Origin: Bacteroidales bacterium
Lineage (GTDB): Bacteria > Bacteroidota > Bacteroidia > Bacteroidales > Muribaculaceae
Direction: 5' to 3'
Length of the DNA stretch: 64,000 bases
NCBI GenBank assembly: GCA_029218425.1
Contig: JAQXRH010000053.1
Location: 1 to 64,000 of the forward strand
Made by a program: the position numbers and the translations under genes. Below the pieces are notes generated by a model. It did no database searches. It saw only the letters and a program-made list of their open reading frames with translations, and was not told the origin of the DNA. Below are positions 38,801-48,968 of this stretch, piece by piece. Within the stretch, counting starts at the first letter, position 1. Every line of letters begins with the position of its first letter.

Positions 38801-38832
38801 TTTGGAAATACCGAGTATTGTTTATAAATTTG
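38801..38832 (+). promoter_or_regulatory. Promoter TTTGG-N-TAAATTTG for cobalamin riboswitch transcript
   Basis: -33 TTTG at 38801, -7 TAAATTTG at 38825, 20 bp spacing. Confidence 0.6.
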
Positions 38833-38839
38833 CCGTGTC

Positions 38840-39085
38840 AAAAAATATGGCGCTGAAGCAAGAGAGCGGAAGTAGCCTTACGGAAGACCGGTGCAAATCC
38901 GGCACAGTTCCCGCTGCTGTAATTTCATCTTTGTCGGGCATCTTGGAAGTGGTGGCAACGCCACGCCGAGTGCAGGCAATTAAAAAAGGGAGCGATGACA
39001 AGCCATTGGCATTAAGCTGAGAAGGCGGCGCATCCCCGGAATAAGTCAGAAGACGAGTTTTGACATTGTCACGACGTAGTACGGA
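38840..39085 (+). promoter_or_regulatory. Cobalamin riboswitch
   Basis: ggaagaccggtgcaaatccggcacagttcccgctgctgtaa core and agtcagaagac B12 box, upstream of btuB. Confidence 0.95.
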
Positions 39086-39103
39086 GGATGCTTGTCATGA
39101 TAC

Positions 39104-39290
39104 AATAGGAATAGATGGTAAGGCAGCCATTGAGCTCCCGATAGCCATTGGTAATGGGCAAAGATGCGCATAAGATTGCGCGGCATAGACCTATTAAAGT
39201 GGCGGCTCAGGAGCGCGATATATTCCGGTGTAATAGTGCGGCTATTACGGCTATTACACGAAGCTATTGATCATGAACGTTGTTGAAGAG
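39104..39290 (+). ncRNA. Additional structured leader region between riboswitch and btuB
   Basis: aatagg(39104)/cctatt(39190) long-range pairing, gcgca/tgcgc, gtgtaatag/ctattacac hairpins. Confidence 0.35.
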
Positions 39291-39319
39291 GATTGTAGCA
39301 ACCAATACTCAAGATATAA

Positions 39320-39366
39320 ATCCGGTTACCACGCGTGACTCACGCCGGCAACCGGATAATTTTTTT
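39320..39366 (+). terminator. Intrinsic terminator in btuB leader
   Basis: atccggtt ... aaccggat stem (inner gcgtgactcacgc) followed by aatttttttt, about 30 nt before btuB ATG. Confidence 0.75.
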
Positions 39367-39397
39367 GTGTGTTTTTTGACTTACTACAATCAATATT

Positions 39398-41389
39398 ATG
39401 TGGACAAAACCAGCCATATTAGCAGCATTTTTAACAATAGCCATTGCATCGGAAGCCGAAGTGGCGCACACCGACAGCATCGTGCTCAGTGGGGTAGAAG
39501 TAGTGGCAACAAAGCCCAATGCCGATATCCTACCCGTGCAGACACTGACCGGCGATGAATTGCAACGCCTCAACAGCAATTCCGTTGCCGATGCCTTGCG
39601 CTATTTCGCCGGAGTCCAGGTAAAAGACTATGGCGGCGTAGGTGGAATCAAGACGGTCAACATTCGTTCGATGGGCACTAACCATACCGGTGTGGTATAC
39701 GATGGCGTGGAATTGGGGAATGCGCAAAACGGGCAGATTGACCTGGGGCAATTTTCCTTAGACAACATCGAAACCATATCGTTGCACAATGGCCAGCGGA
39801 GCCGTATACTGCAGCCGGCAAGCGACTTCGGCAGTGCCGGTACGATTTATATGCGCACCCGTGTGCCGCAATTCAAGGATGGCGAAACTTATCACGCTCG
39901 TGGCACCATACGTTGCGGCTCCTTCGACCTTATAAACCCATCAGCCCTTGTGGAATTGAAACTCTCCCCGGCAGTCAACGCCTCATTGTCGGCCGAATGG
40001 GTTAACTCGTCGGGTAAGTATAAATTCCGCTATCGGCGTGTCAACCCCGCCGGTGAACTTGCCTACGACACCACAGCGGTAAGGCAGAACGGCGACATCA
40101 ATGCTACACGCCTGGAACTCAACGTCAATGGACTATTAGCCAATGGCGAATGGCATGCCAAATTCTATAACTACAACTCCGAGCGAGGCGTGCCCGGGGC
40201 CATTGTCAATAATGTGTGGCGTCGCGGTGAGCGTATATGGGACACCAACTCCTTTGCGCAAGCATCTACGACTTTGTCGTGGGGTCGATACACCATGCTT
40301 AATTCCATCAAATATGCGTCGTATCGCACCCATTATGTCAACAACGACGACAAGCAGATTAAGGTCGACAACCTTTACCGACAAAAAGAATTGTACATCT
40401 CTACAGCCAATCGTTTCACTCTGTCCGACCGCATCGCCGTGTCGGTAGCATCTGATTTCAAATGGAACCGCCTCGACGCCGACATGTACGGCTTTGCACA
40501 GCCCGACCGAATATCCGCTATGCTCGCTGTCGCCGGTGAAATGGACTTTGGTCGCTTCAAGGCTCAGGCTTCGGCTCTCGGCACTATTATCCACGACAGT
40601 ATGGACGGGCAGCAAGCACCACCCGACAAGCATGTCCTTACGCCGGCGGTCTACGCTTCCTACCACCCATTCCACGACCGTGGACTATCGTTGCGCGCAT
40701 TCTATAAACGCTCATTCAGGATGCCTACGTTCAACGACTTGTATTATGCCGACATGGGCAACTCGCAGCTTCAACCGGAGTATGTCACGCAATACAATCT
40801 CGGTTTACTCTACGACAAAAAACGTCGTGGCCTCGTTAACTGCCTCCGATTCTCCGCCGACATCTATTACAACAAGGTGCGCGACAAGATTATCGCCTAC
40901 CCCAAGGGCCAACAGTTTCGCTGGACCATGCTCAATTTGGGACGCGTGGAAATACGCGGAATCGACCTGACTGCTTTGCTCACTCTCAATCCTGCCGACC
41001 GGCTATTTATCACATTCCGGGCTCAATACACCTATCAGCGAGCCATCGACGTGACCAACCCTGCCGACAATTATTATCGCGACCAGATACCCTACATTCC
41101 CCGCAACTCCGGCGCTGCTGTCGTCAATGCGCAATGGCGCGATTGGAGCTTCAACTATAGCTACATCTATGTGGGCGAGCGCTACAATCAGCAAGAGAAT
41201 ATTAGATATAATTACACCCAGCCGTGGTACACCTCCGACATATCACTGTCGCGCGATTTCCTCTTCGGCAACCTCCGCGCTCGGGTGCTTCTCGAAGTCA
41301 ATAATCTCCTCAGCCAGGACTACGATGTGATACTCAACTATCCCATGCCCAAGCGCAACTATCGCTTGTGCGTGTCGGTAGAGATATGA
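39398..41389 (+). CDS. btuB: TonB-dependent receptor, cobalamin (BtuB-like)
   Basis: 'SIVLSGVEVVATKPNADILPVQTLTGDELQRLNSNSVADALRYFAGVQVKDYGGVGGIKTVNIRSMG' plug; C-terminal barrel; riboswitch upstream. Confidence 0.92.
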   Translation: MWTKPAILAAFLTIAIASEAEVAHTDSIVLSGVEVVATKPNADILPVQTLTGDELQRLNSNSVADALRYFAGVQVKDYGGVGGIKTVNIRSMGTNHTGVVYDGVELGNAQNGQIDLGQFSLDNIETISLHNGQRSRILQPASDFGSAGTIYMRTRVPQFKDGETYHARGTIRCGSFDLINPSALVELKLSPAVNASLSAEWVNSSGKYKFRYRRVNPAGELAYDTTAVRQNGDINATRLELNVNGLLANGEWHAKFYNYNSERGVPGAIVNNVWRRGERIWDTNSFAQASTTLSWGRYTMLNSIKYASYRTHYVNNDDKQIKVDNLYRQKELYISTANRFTLSDRIAVSVASDFKWNRLDADMYGFAQPDRISAMLAVAGEMDFGRFKAQASALGTIIHDSMDGQQAPPDKHVLTPAVYASYHPFHDRGLSLRAFYKRSFRMPTFNDLYYADMGNSQLQPEYVTQYNLGLLYDKKRRGLVNCLRFSADIYYNKVRDKIIAYPKGQQFRWTMLNLGRVEIRGIDLTALLTLNPADRLFITFRAQYTYQRAIDVTNPADNYYRDQIPYIPRNSGAAVVNAQWRDWSFNYSYIYVGERYNQQENIRYNYTQPWYTSDISLSRDFLFGNLRARVLLEVNNLLSQDYDVILNYPMPKRNYRLCVSVEI

Positions 41390-42585
41390 TGAATGATAAA
41401 GCAAATCAGCACATGAATAGTACGTTTAGATTTTTCATAATTTTTCTGCCACTCCTGACGCTCACCACGGGCTGTCGTGACGACGAGCTCGTGGTGCCGA
41501 CGGAGTATGACATCATTCCCGATACCCCTGTTGCCGATTCCCAAATACGCGGATTCTATCTCCTTAACGAGGGCAATATGGGCTCTAATAAATGTACGCT
41601 CGACTATATGGACTTTCCCACGGGACTATATGCCCGAAATCTATACGCCGAACGCAATCCCACCGTCGTCAAAGAGCTTGGCGACGTAGGCAACGACATA
41701 GGCATCTACGGGAGCAGGCTTTACATAGTGGTCAACTGCAGCCACAAGGTTGAGGTGCTCGATGCGCGTAGCGGAATACGCCTCGGCCAGGTCGATATAC
41801 CCAATTGCCGTTATGTGCGTTTCCACCGCGGCAAAGCCTACGTCAGCTCTTATGTAGGACCAGTCCTTATCGACCCCGACGCACCCAAGGGAGCGGTATA
41901 TGAAGTTGACACCCTCACCCTCAGCGTCACGCGTAAATGCACTGTGGGATACCAGCCCGAGGAGATGGAAGTGGTCGACGACTATATGTATGTGGCCAAT
42001 TCTGGCGGCTACCGTGCTCCCGACTACGACAACACTGTCTCTGTAATTCAGATGATTGATTTCAAACAAGTGCAGCAGATACCCGTGGGCATCAACCTGC
42101 ACCGCCTCAAAAAGGACCGTTACAACAAGCTTTGGGTGACTTCGCGAGGCGATTACCAATATAGACCGTCGCGTTTGTATGTAATGCAGAAGAAACCGGG
42201 ATACAATCAGATGATTGTGACAGACACCATCCCTGTAGCCTGCTCGAATATGGCTTTCTTCGGCGACTCGCTATACTATTATGCAACTGTATGGAACAAC
42301 TATACTGCTTCCAACACCATCTCCTACGGCATTATCGACCTGCGCTCCAAAAAGGTGGTGAGCGACAACTTCATCACCGACGGCTCTCAAAATGATATTG
42401 TGATGCCCTACGGCATTGCCATACATCCCGAGACCGGCGACATCTACATTACCGATGCCAAAAACTATGTGTCGTCGGGCACGCTATATTGCTACGACCG
42501 CTTCGGCCGCCGTAAATGGAGCGTGCGCACTGGCGATATCCCGGCCCACATTGCGTTCCTACCCAGAAGCGTTTATGGCAAATAA
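41386..42585 (+). CDS. DUF5074/YncE-like beta-propeller lipoprotein (BtuG-like)
   Basis: Lipobox LLTLTTGC; 'GFYLLNEGNMGSNKCTLDYMDF'; overlaps btuB stop. Confidence 0.85.
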   Translation: MMNDKANQHMNSTFRFFIIFLPLLTLTTGCRDDELVVPTEYDIIPDTPVADSQIRGFYLLNEGNMGSNKCTLDYMDFPTGLYARNLYAERNPTVVKELGDVGNDIGIYGSRLYIVVNCSHKVEVLDARSGIRLGQVDIPNCRYVRFHRGKAYVSSYVGPVLIDPDAPKGAVYEVDTLTLSVTRKCTVGYQPEEMEVVDDYMYVANSGGYRAPDYDNTVSVIQMIDFKQVQQIPVGINLHRLKKDRYNKLWVTSRGDYQYRPSRLYVMQKKPGYNQMIVTDTIPVACSNMAFFGDSLYYYATVWNNYTASNTISYGIIDLRSKKVVSDNFITDGSQNDIVMPYGIAIHPETGDIYITDAKNYVSSGTLYCYDRFGRRKWSVRTGDIPAHIAFLPRSVYGK

Positions 42586-42602
42586 TTCATAGCGACTGAA
42601 TA

Positions 42603-43811
42603 ATGAAAAAGCTACACCTACTCTTATCGTTATCGACTATGTCGATTGCTTTGTTGGCCTCATGCGACCACCATGTCGACATTGTGAACCTCGGCATTGA
42701 CGATGTATATTATGTGGAGCGGATGCGCAAACTGCCTCTCCATTCGGCATTTACCGGCAGCGAGTATCGCTGGACGGTCAACGGAAAAGTAGTGTCGACA
42801 TCGCCCGACTATATATTCATGGAAAGGGAGGAGGGTGCCTACGATGTGTCGTTCGACATAATTGACGATGCCTCCCCCTACCATTTCGACTTCAAAGTCT
42901 ACGTGCTACATGAGGAGATTGAATATAGCCCGTACATATCGCAAGTGTATGAATATTGCCCTGCGCCGGGACAGTTCGTCAACGAGATGCCGCAGTATGA
43001 CGATGGTGACACCGCCGCCGATATGGTGCGAAAAGCTCAAGAATGTATCTCGGGCACCAATGATATTATGATATCGCTCGGAGCCTATGGCGGCTATGTC
43101 ACTTTCGGCTTCGACCATACGGTGGTCAACGTGGCGGGGGAATATGATTTCCGTATATGGGGCAACTGCTTTTATGAAGCCGTCAACCCCGATGCCCGCG
43201 GCGGTTCGGCTGAACCGGGTATCGTGATGGTGAGCTACGACAGCAACTGCAACGGTGTCCCCGACGACGATTGGTATGAACTCGCCGGAAGCGATTATTA
43301 CGCCAACACCACCCTTCACAACTATACCATTACCTATCATCGTCCCGACGCCGATAAATCCCCCATCCCCGACGATACGGGCTTCATCAGCGACTCGCAG
43401 TATATCGCTTGGCACGACTCGCAAGGATCGGATGGCTATGTGGCTAAAAATATTTTCCACAAGCAGAGCTACTGGCCACGCTGGATGGATGATAGCCCAT
43501 CGCTGTCGTTCAACGGCTCCTGCCTCCCGCAAAATGGCTTTGAGACATCGGGCTACGGCTCCTACTATGTGCTATACTCCTTCGACTGGGGCTACGTCGA
43601 CAATCATCCCAACGACTATGCCGACCTTAACTCCTTTGATATCTCAAATGCCGTTGACGCCGATGGCTATCCGGTCAATCTCCCCGGTGCCGACTTCATA
43701 AGGGTATATACCGGCGTCAATCAGTATTGCGGATGGTTGGGCGAGACTTCTACCGAGCTGTCGCGCGCGCAGGATTTGCATATACAGCTTCCAGGTATCC
43801 CCGACATTTAA
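42603..43811 (+). CDS. PKD-like cell-surface lipoprotein of cobalamin locus
   Basis: Lipobox MSIALLASC; 'YRWTVNGKVVSTSPDYIFMEREEGAYDVSFDIID'; 'GIVMVSYDSNCNGVPDDDWYELAGSDY'. Confidence 0.75.
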   Translation: MKKLHLLLSLSTMSIALLASCDHHVDIVNLGIDDVYYVERMRKLPLHSAFTGSEYRWTVNGKVVSTSPDYIFMEREEGAYDVSFDIIDDASPYHFDFKVYVLHEEIEYSPYISQVYEYCPAPGQFVNEMPQYDDGDTAADMVRKAQECISGTNDIMISLGAYGGYVTFGFDHTVVNVAGEYDFRIWGNCFYEAVNPDARGGSAEPGIVMVSYDSNCNGVPDDDWYELAGSDYYANTTLHNYTITYHRPDADKSPIPDDTGFISDSQYIAWHDSQGSDGYVAKNIFHKQSYWPRWMDDSPSLSFNGSCLPQNGFETSGYGSYYVLYSFDWGYVDNHPNDYADLNSFDISNAVDADGYPVNLPGADFIRVYTGVNQYCGWLGETSTELSRAQDLHIQLPGIPDI

Positions 43812-43834
43812 CAATTCATTATAATCACCATTTT

Positions 43835-46800
43835 ATGAAAATGAAATCTTTACTAACTACATTTGCCGCGGCTTTGGCTATCACTGCCTCTGCTGGCCCG
43901 GCTAAAATCCAAGGCGTGCCTTACGAGACTTATGCCGCACGCCACAACCTGCCTATCCAACCGCTTTTCGACATCCCCGACACGGGGTCGGAATTGCCTT
44001 CCAGTGACAAATTTACTTTCGACATGATTGAAAACTGGACCGGCTCCGGCGAAAACCGTGCCGCGCTCGTCATTCAATGGAACGATGCCGATGGCCGCGA
44101 CCCCGCCGCTCTCGTGTTCGGGTACCGTTGGGACGGCACCGCCACCGGGTATGAGATGTTTAGAGACGTCGTGCTCAACAACCCTCAACTTTTCGGACTC
44201 CTTCAGCGCACCAACGTAGGCTGCGACATCTCGGCAATTGCCCCCGATGGTTACACCGTCGATGGTATCGGATGGGATGACGACGAAAGCGGCGACCCGG
44301 GTATTTGGGACTCGGCAAACAATGATTATTACTATCCCGAAGGTGGTCTGCAGTATCACCCGCGTGGCGGCAGTAGCATCGACGGGTCTTATCCCGACTA
44401 CGACTACGACAATTGGAAAGCCGTAGATGCCAAAGATATATGGCAGGCGGGATGGTACCAAGGGTATTGGTCGTATTGGGTCAGAAACTCCCAATCGCAA
44501 CCATTCAGCTATTCAGGCGTTGGCGTGTCGTGCCGTCAGCTCGTTGATGGCTGTTGGGACGGCTGGAACTTTTGCCCCGGTATGACGTCGGTGCCCTGGA
44601 AAAAGTTTATGCCTGCCCCTCCTGCCATCCCTGCCGATGCTGTCACTGAATTTAATATCAATGGCCTTTGCTACCGATTGAAAAACTACAAGAACAAGAC
44701 GGTGGTGCTATGTGCGCCTTTTGATGGCTCTACTTATTCCGAATCTTCGCTCGTCTCGCTCGGCGATGGCCGCCATACCATCCATTCCTCATTTGTCTAT
44801 GAGGACGTGACCTACACCGTGGTCGGCATCGACAATGAGGCTATGGTTGGCGCTGAAATCAATGATATCGTCATTCCCGATGCCGTTACGTCGATTGGTG
44901 CAAGCGCTTTTGCCGGAAGTACGCTGTCTTCTGTCTCCTTCTCCGACAATCTCGCTGTGATTGGTGAGTCGGCTTTTGCCGGATGTACATACCTTACAGC
45001 TGTTACATTCCCTAAGGCTTTGACCGAAATCCCTGCCAATGCTTTTGCCTACTCCGGGTTGCAAGGCTCGTTGGTGATTCCTCCTACGGTATCCTCTATA
45101 CTGGAATCGGCATTTGAAGGCTGCGAAAGCCTTACTTCGGTCGAGTTGCCTCAAAGCCTGCGTTTAATGTTGGCACAGGCCTTTGCCGGTTGTACCGCGC
45201 TGACCGATGTCAAAGTATATGCCACCCAACCGCTCAGCGTGGAGCCCGGTATCTTCGCCGACGTTGTCTTCACTGCTGCCACGTTGCATTGCCCCAAAGG
45301 TTTCGCCGACGTTTATGCTGAAGCCGATGTGTGGAAAAACTTTACAACTATAACCGATGATTTCCTCCTTGATGTCAACAACGGCGACAGGTTCGTTTAC
45401 CAAAAGATGCCTTACGAGATCACATCTCTCGAAGATGACAATATGACCGTCAAGGCCAAATTCCACCATTTCGACGGTGTGCATCGCGACACTGCTGTCG
45501 AGCGCGCCAATGCCAAATTCTCAGGCGATATCGTCATCCCGTCGCAGGTGGTATATATGGACAAAACTTTCCGAGTCACTGAGATTTCCGACTCTGCTTT
45601 CTACAAAGCTAAAAATCTCACATCCGTCGCCATGCCGGCCGATATCAAAGGCTTCGGAAAAAACATGTTTGACGGTTGCGAGAAACTTGTCAGCTGCAAC
45701 ATACCCGACGATGTTACCGAGATTTCTCCCTCCTGCTTCTCCAACTGTAAGGCTCTTGAGTCGATAGTACTGCCGGCGGGGGTATCTTCAATCGGCGAAA
45801 ACGCCTTTTACTATTGCTCGGCTCTTAAATCCATCAATTTGCCCGATGGCTTGACTTCCATTGGCGAGCGTGCCTTCTACCAGTGTGCCGCACTCGGTAA
45901 TATCACTCTGCCAAAAGGCGTTACTCAAATCCCAAATTATGCTTTCTCTAATTGCGAATCTTTTACCCAATTTGAATTTGGCGATCAGGTCACTTCTATC
46001 GGCACATATGCTTTGTCGAATTGCAAAAAATTGGCTTCGGTGAAATTGCCGTCGACGCTCACGGCTTTGCCCAATTCGATATTTGACGGATGTAGCGCAC
46101 TTGAATCAGTTGAAATCCCTTCGACGGTGACTTCAATTGGCTCTTACGCGTTCCGCTATTGCCCTCTCCCCAACATCGCTATCCCTGGTCAGGTGACCAA
46201 AATCGGCTCCGGCGCTTTCTATGGCTGCTCGGCAATGACGGAGGCCGTAATCCCCGACGGAGTCACCACCATTGAGTCTGCTCTCTTCCAGGCTTGTACC
46301 AGCCTCTCCTCCGTTCGCCTGCACGACGGAATAACCAAAATTGGGTCTTCAGCTTTCCGCGGATGTAGCAAGCTCGCTTCCATTTCTCTCGGCAACAATG
46401 CGCGTAGCATCGCTGTGCAACTGCCCTCGAAGATTACTTCTATCGAATCATATGCTTTCTACGGCTGTTCGTTGATTACCGATGTCGTGCTCCCGCCCAA
46501 AGTAACATCTATTGGTACTTACGCGTTCCAAAATTCAGGCCTTTCTAACATTACTCTCGACGATGCCCTTATTACAATATCAAGCAACTGCTTCAATGCT
46601 ACTAAACTGACGGAGGTGGAAATCCCGGCAAACGTGAAAACTATCTCTGCCAATGCGTTCCTTAATTGTCCTACCGACATTAAGATTTTCATTTGCAATC
46701 CCGATAAATTGACATCGCTGGCTTCCTATTCGTTCCGACTCACTTCTTCATCTCCCTATGTGTATGCCGCTCTGACTGTGCCTGTTGGATATGCATCGGC

Positions 46801-47359
46801 TCTTTCTACCAAGAGATACTGGAAATCATCAGTTATTTCCGAGCCTGCGCTGGCTGGTATCGACTACGATCTTGACGACCCGGTTGTCAGCGAACTCAAT
46901 TCCGTGGAATTGTCTACCACCATCTCTCCGATCTACGGCTCCGAGTTGCCCTCTCGTTTCGCTGCTGCCAATAATGCGGCGCTGCTACCCACTCTTACTG
47001 TCAAGGCTCTCTATGCTCCCGAAGGCTCTGAAAACGCTCCCGCTGAGTCGCTTGCCGAGCTCTCCGACAATAAAGCCACTGCCACGATTACCGATGCGCT
47101 CCCCGAAATTCGCTATGTATATCGCTTCGCAACTACGGCCGATGATGCTTCGACTGTTTTCACTTCGGCTGATGCTTCGTTCGTTACCGGCACTACCGGC
47201 GTTGCCGATATCTGTGGCGATACTACTGATGCTAATGTCACATTCTTTGACATCAATGGCCGCAAAGTCAACCCCGGCACGTCTATGCTCCCCGGTGTCT
47301 ATATCCGAGTTGTCAGCTCCGACGGCAATATTGTAACTGAAAAAGTAATCATAAAATGA
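43835..47359 (+). CDS. BspA-type leucine-rich-repeat surface protein with C-terminal sorting-domain-like tail
   Basis: Start MKMKSLLTTFAAALAITASA; repeated 'SIGENAFYYCSALKSINLPDGLTSIGERAFYQC' LRR_5 units; C-term 'FFDINGRKVNPGTSMLPGVYIRVVSSDGNIVTEKVIIK'. Confidence 0.9.
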   Translation: MKMKSLLTTFAAALAITASAGPAKIQGVPYETYAARHNLPIQPLFDIPDTGSELPSSDKFTFDMIENWTGSGENRAALVIQWNDADGRDPAALVFGYRWDGTATGYEMFRDVVLNNPQLFGLLQRTNVGCDISAIAPDGYTVDGIGWDDDESGDPGIWDSANNDYYYPEGGLQYHPRGGSSIDGSYPDYDYDNWKAVDAKDIWQAGWYQGYWSYWVRNSQSQPFSYSGVGVSCRQLVDGCWDGWNFCPGMTSVPWKKFMPAPPAIPADAVTEFNINGLCYRLKNYKNKTVVLCAPFDGSTYSESSLVSLGDGRHTIHSSFVYEDVTYTVVGIDNEAMVGAEINDIVIPDAVTSIGASAFAGSTLSSVSFSDNLAVIGESAFAGCTYLTAVTFPKALTEIPANAFAYSGLQGSLVIPPTVSSILESAFEGCESLTSVELPQSLRLMLAQAFAGCTALTDVKVYATQPLSVEPGIFADVVFTAATLHCPKGFADVYAEADVWKNFTTITDDFLLDVNNGDRFVYQKMPYEITSLEDDNMTVKAKFHHFDGVHRDTAVERANAKFSGDIVIPSQVVYMDKTFRVTEISDSAFYKAKNLTSVAMPADIKGFGKNMFDGCEKLVSCNIPDDVTEISPSCFSNCKALESIVLPAGVSSIGENAFYYCSALKSINLPDGLTSIGERAFYQCAALGNITLPKGVTQIPNYAFSNCESFTQFEFGDQVTSIGTYALSNCKKLASVKLPSTLTALPNSIFDGCSALESVEIPSTVTSIGSYAFRYCPLPNIAIPGQVTKIGSGAFYGCSAMTEAVIPDGVTTIESALFQACTSLSSVRLHDGITKIGSSAFRGCSKLASISLGNNARSIAVQLPSKITSIESYAFYGCSLITDVVLPPKVTSIGTYAFQNSGLSNITLDDALITISSNCFNATKLTEVEIPANVKTISANAFLNCPTDIKIFICNPDKLTSLASYSFRLTSSSPYVYAALTVPVGYASALSTKRYWKSSVISEPALAGIDYDLDDPVVSELNSVELSTTISPIYGSELPSRFAAANNAALLPTLTVKALYAPEGSENAPAESLAELSDNKATATITDALPEIRYVYRFATTADDASTVFTSADASFVTGTTGVADICGDTTDANVTFFDINGRKVNPGTSMLPGVYIRVVSSDGNIVTEKVIIK
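44850..46690 (+). repeat. BspA-type LRR coding repeats (about 23 aa units)
   Basis: Recurrent 'TSIGxxAFxxCxxLxxVxLPxxLTxI' in translation. Confidence 0.85.
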
Positions 47360-48813
47360 ACCGCATACTCTTTTCATTATTTTTCGGCACTATGGTAGCC
47401 CCGCTATGTGTGGCGGGCGCTGCCGCTGCCGATTATTCCGATGGCGTATTTATTGTCAACGAGGATTGGTATGGCCACCAAAACTCTACCGTCAATTTCC
47501 TGCGCCCCGACGACCCCGACGGTGAATATTGGGAATACCGTGTCATACAAAACAACAACCCCGGCATGGAAGTGGGTTGCACTTGCCAGTATGGCGCCAT
47601 CCACGATGGTAGGCTGTTTCTCATTGCTAAGCAGGATAAGGACCCGGGCGCTTCTATTTCGGGCGGCCGTATCACGGTGGCCGACGCGTCTACTCTTAAA
47701 ATCATAGCTCAGTTGCCGCTCATCGACCCCTCGGGTGCGCAATGCGACGGCCGCGCTTTCGTGGGGGTCGACTCCCACAAGGGTTATGTCACTTCCTCCA
47801 ATGGCCTATGGGTGTTCGACCTCGACAGTTATACGATAACTGGGCAGGTTGCTGGGTCCTCCAACCCCGATGCCGATTCTGACTCCTCTCGCCCGAATAC
47901 CGACCCTACCGGTTCGCTATATCATGGCCAGAGCGGTATGGCTGTATACACTGCCGGAAAAGTGTTTGCCGCTCATCAGTCGGCCGGATTGCTGGTGATC
48001 GACCCGGCTGTCGATGCCGTGGTCAATACCATCTCAATGGATTTTGTGCAAGAGGGCGCCGGCATCGGTTCGGTGGTCCTCTCCAAGGATGGCTTCCTGT
48101 GGCTGAGCGTTGCCCCTAATGTCAATGGAATGGGACTGACGTTGCCATATCTGGTTAAGGTCGACCCGGTGTCGTTGGAGTGCGAAGTCATTGATATCCC
48201 CGACGGCATTTACGCCCCCGCCAATTCCTGGTATGCATGGACACCCGACGGCTTCTGCGCTTCGTCGGTTGAGAACGTGCTCTATTGGAACGGCGGTGAA
48301 AGCTCATGGTTCTCGCAAAGCCATATCTATCGCTACGATATCGACAACGACGAGTTCTCCCTATGGCTCGACCTTGAGGACGACCCCGACAATTGGAATA
48401 TCTACGGCTGCTCCATGCGTGTGCACCCTGTCACCGATGAAATGTATGTCTCGATGTTCCACTCTTTCCAGGATCCTACCTACAAATTAGTGCGGTTCGA
48501 TTCCGATGCTACCGTTATTCGCGAGTATCCCATGATTTCCAATTACTGGTTCCCGTCATTACCGGTGTTTGCCGTAAATGGTGGTAGCTCTTCGGCCGAC
48601 AATTTGACCGACTACGTGGCCCGACTTTTTCCTGTGGCGGGCGGTGTGTCGGCAATTGGCCTTGCCGGTTGCACGCTCCAGATTTTTGATATCAGCGGCT
48701 CATGCGTCTTTGTCCAGCTGATACGCGATGACCATGAAGTCGTCTCACCCTCGCTCCCCTCGGGATTTTACATTGTGCGCGCCGGTTCTCATTCCCTCAA
48801 AGTGAGACTCTGA
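47356..48813 (+). CDS. DUF5074-like beta-propeller protein with C-terminal sorting-domain-like tail
   Basis: 'YSDGVFIVNEDWYGHQNSTVNFLRPDDPDGEYWEYRVIQNNNPGMEVGCTCQYG'; C-term 'LQIFDISGSCVFVQLIRDDHEVVSPSLPSGFYIVRAGSHSLKVRL'. Confidence 0.8.
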   Translation: MNRILFSLFFGTMVAPLCVAGAAAADYSDGVFIVNEDWYGHQNSTVNFLRPDDPDGEYWEYRVIQNNNPGMEVGCTCQYGAIHDGRLFLIAKQDKDPGASISGGRITVADASTLKIIAQLPLIDPSGAQCDGRAFVGVDSHKGYVTSSNGLWVFDLDSYTITGQVAGSSNPDADSDSSRPNTDPTGSLYHGQSGMAVYTAGKVFAAHQSAGLLVIDPAVDAVVNTISMDFVQEGAGIGSVVLSKDGFLWLSVAPNVNGMGLTLPYLVKVDPVSLECEVIDIPDGIYAPANSWYAWTPDGFCASSVENVLYWNGGESSWFSQSHIYRYDIDNDEFSLWLDLEDDPDNWNIYGCSMRVHPVTDEMYVSMFHSFQDPTYKLVRFDSDATVIREYPMISNYWFPSLPVFAVNGGSSSADNLTDYVARLFPVAGGVSAIGLAGCTLQIFDISGSCVFVQLIRDDHEVVSPSLPSGFYIVRAGSHSLKVRL

Positions 48814-48838
48814 CCGCGCCCCACCTTATCGCCCGTTT

Positions 48839-48886
48839 GCCTCCCCATCGCCTCATAGCTCCTACAATATGAGGCGATGGGGAGGC
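48839..48886 (+). terminator. Strong palindromic terminator of cobalamin locus
   Basis: gcctccccatcgcctcata ... tatgaggcgatggggaggc 19-bp perfect arms. Confidence 0.7.
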
Positions 48887-48968
48887 TGTGTGCTGTAATG
48901 TCAAAAAAAATGTGTATCTTTACCGAATGAAATTTTGACATTACTGTTTTTGCACATACGTAACATTT

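Noticed and set aside
44850-46690. Repeated DNA considered as a possible CRISPR or tandem non-coding repeat array
   Set aside because: Repeats are degenerate at DNA level and in frame with BspA-type LRR protein units.
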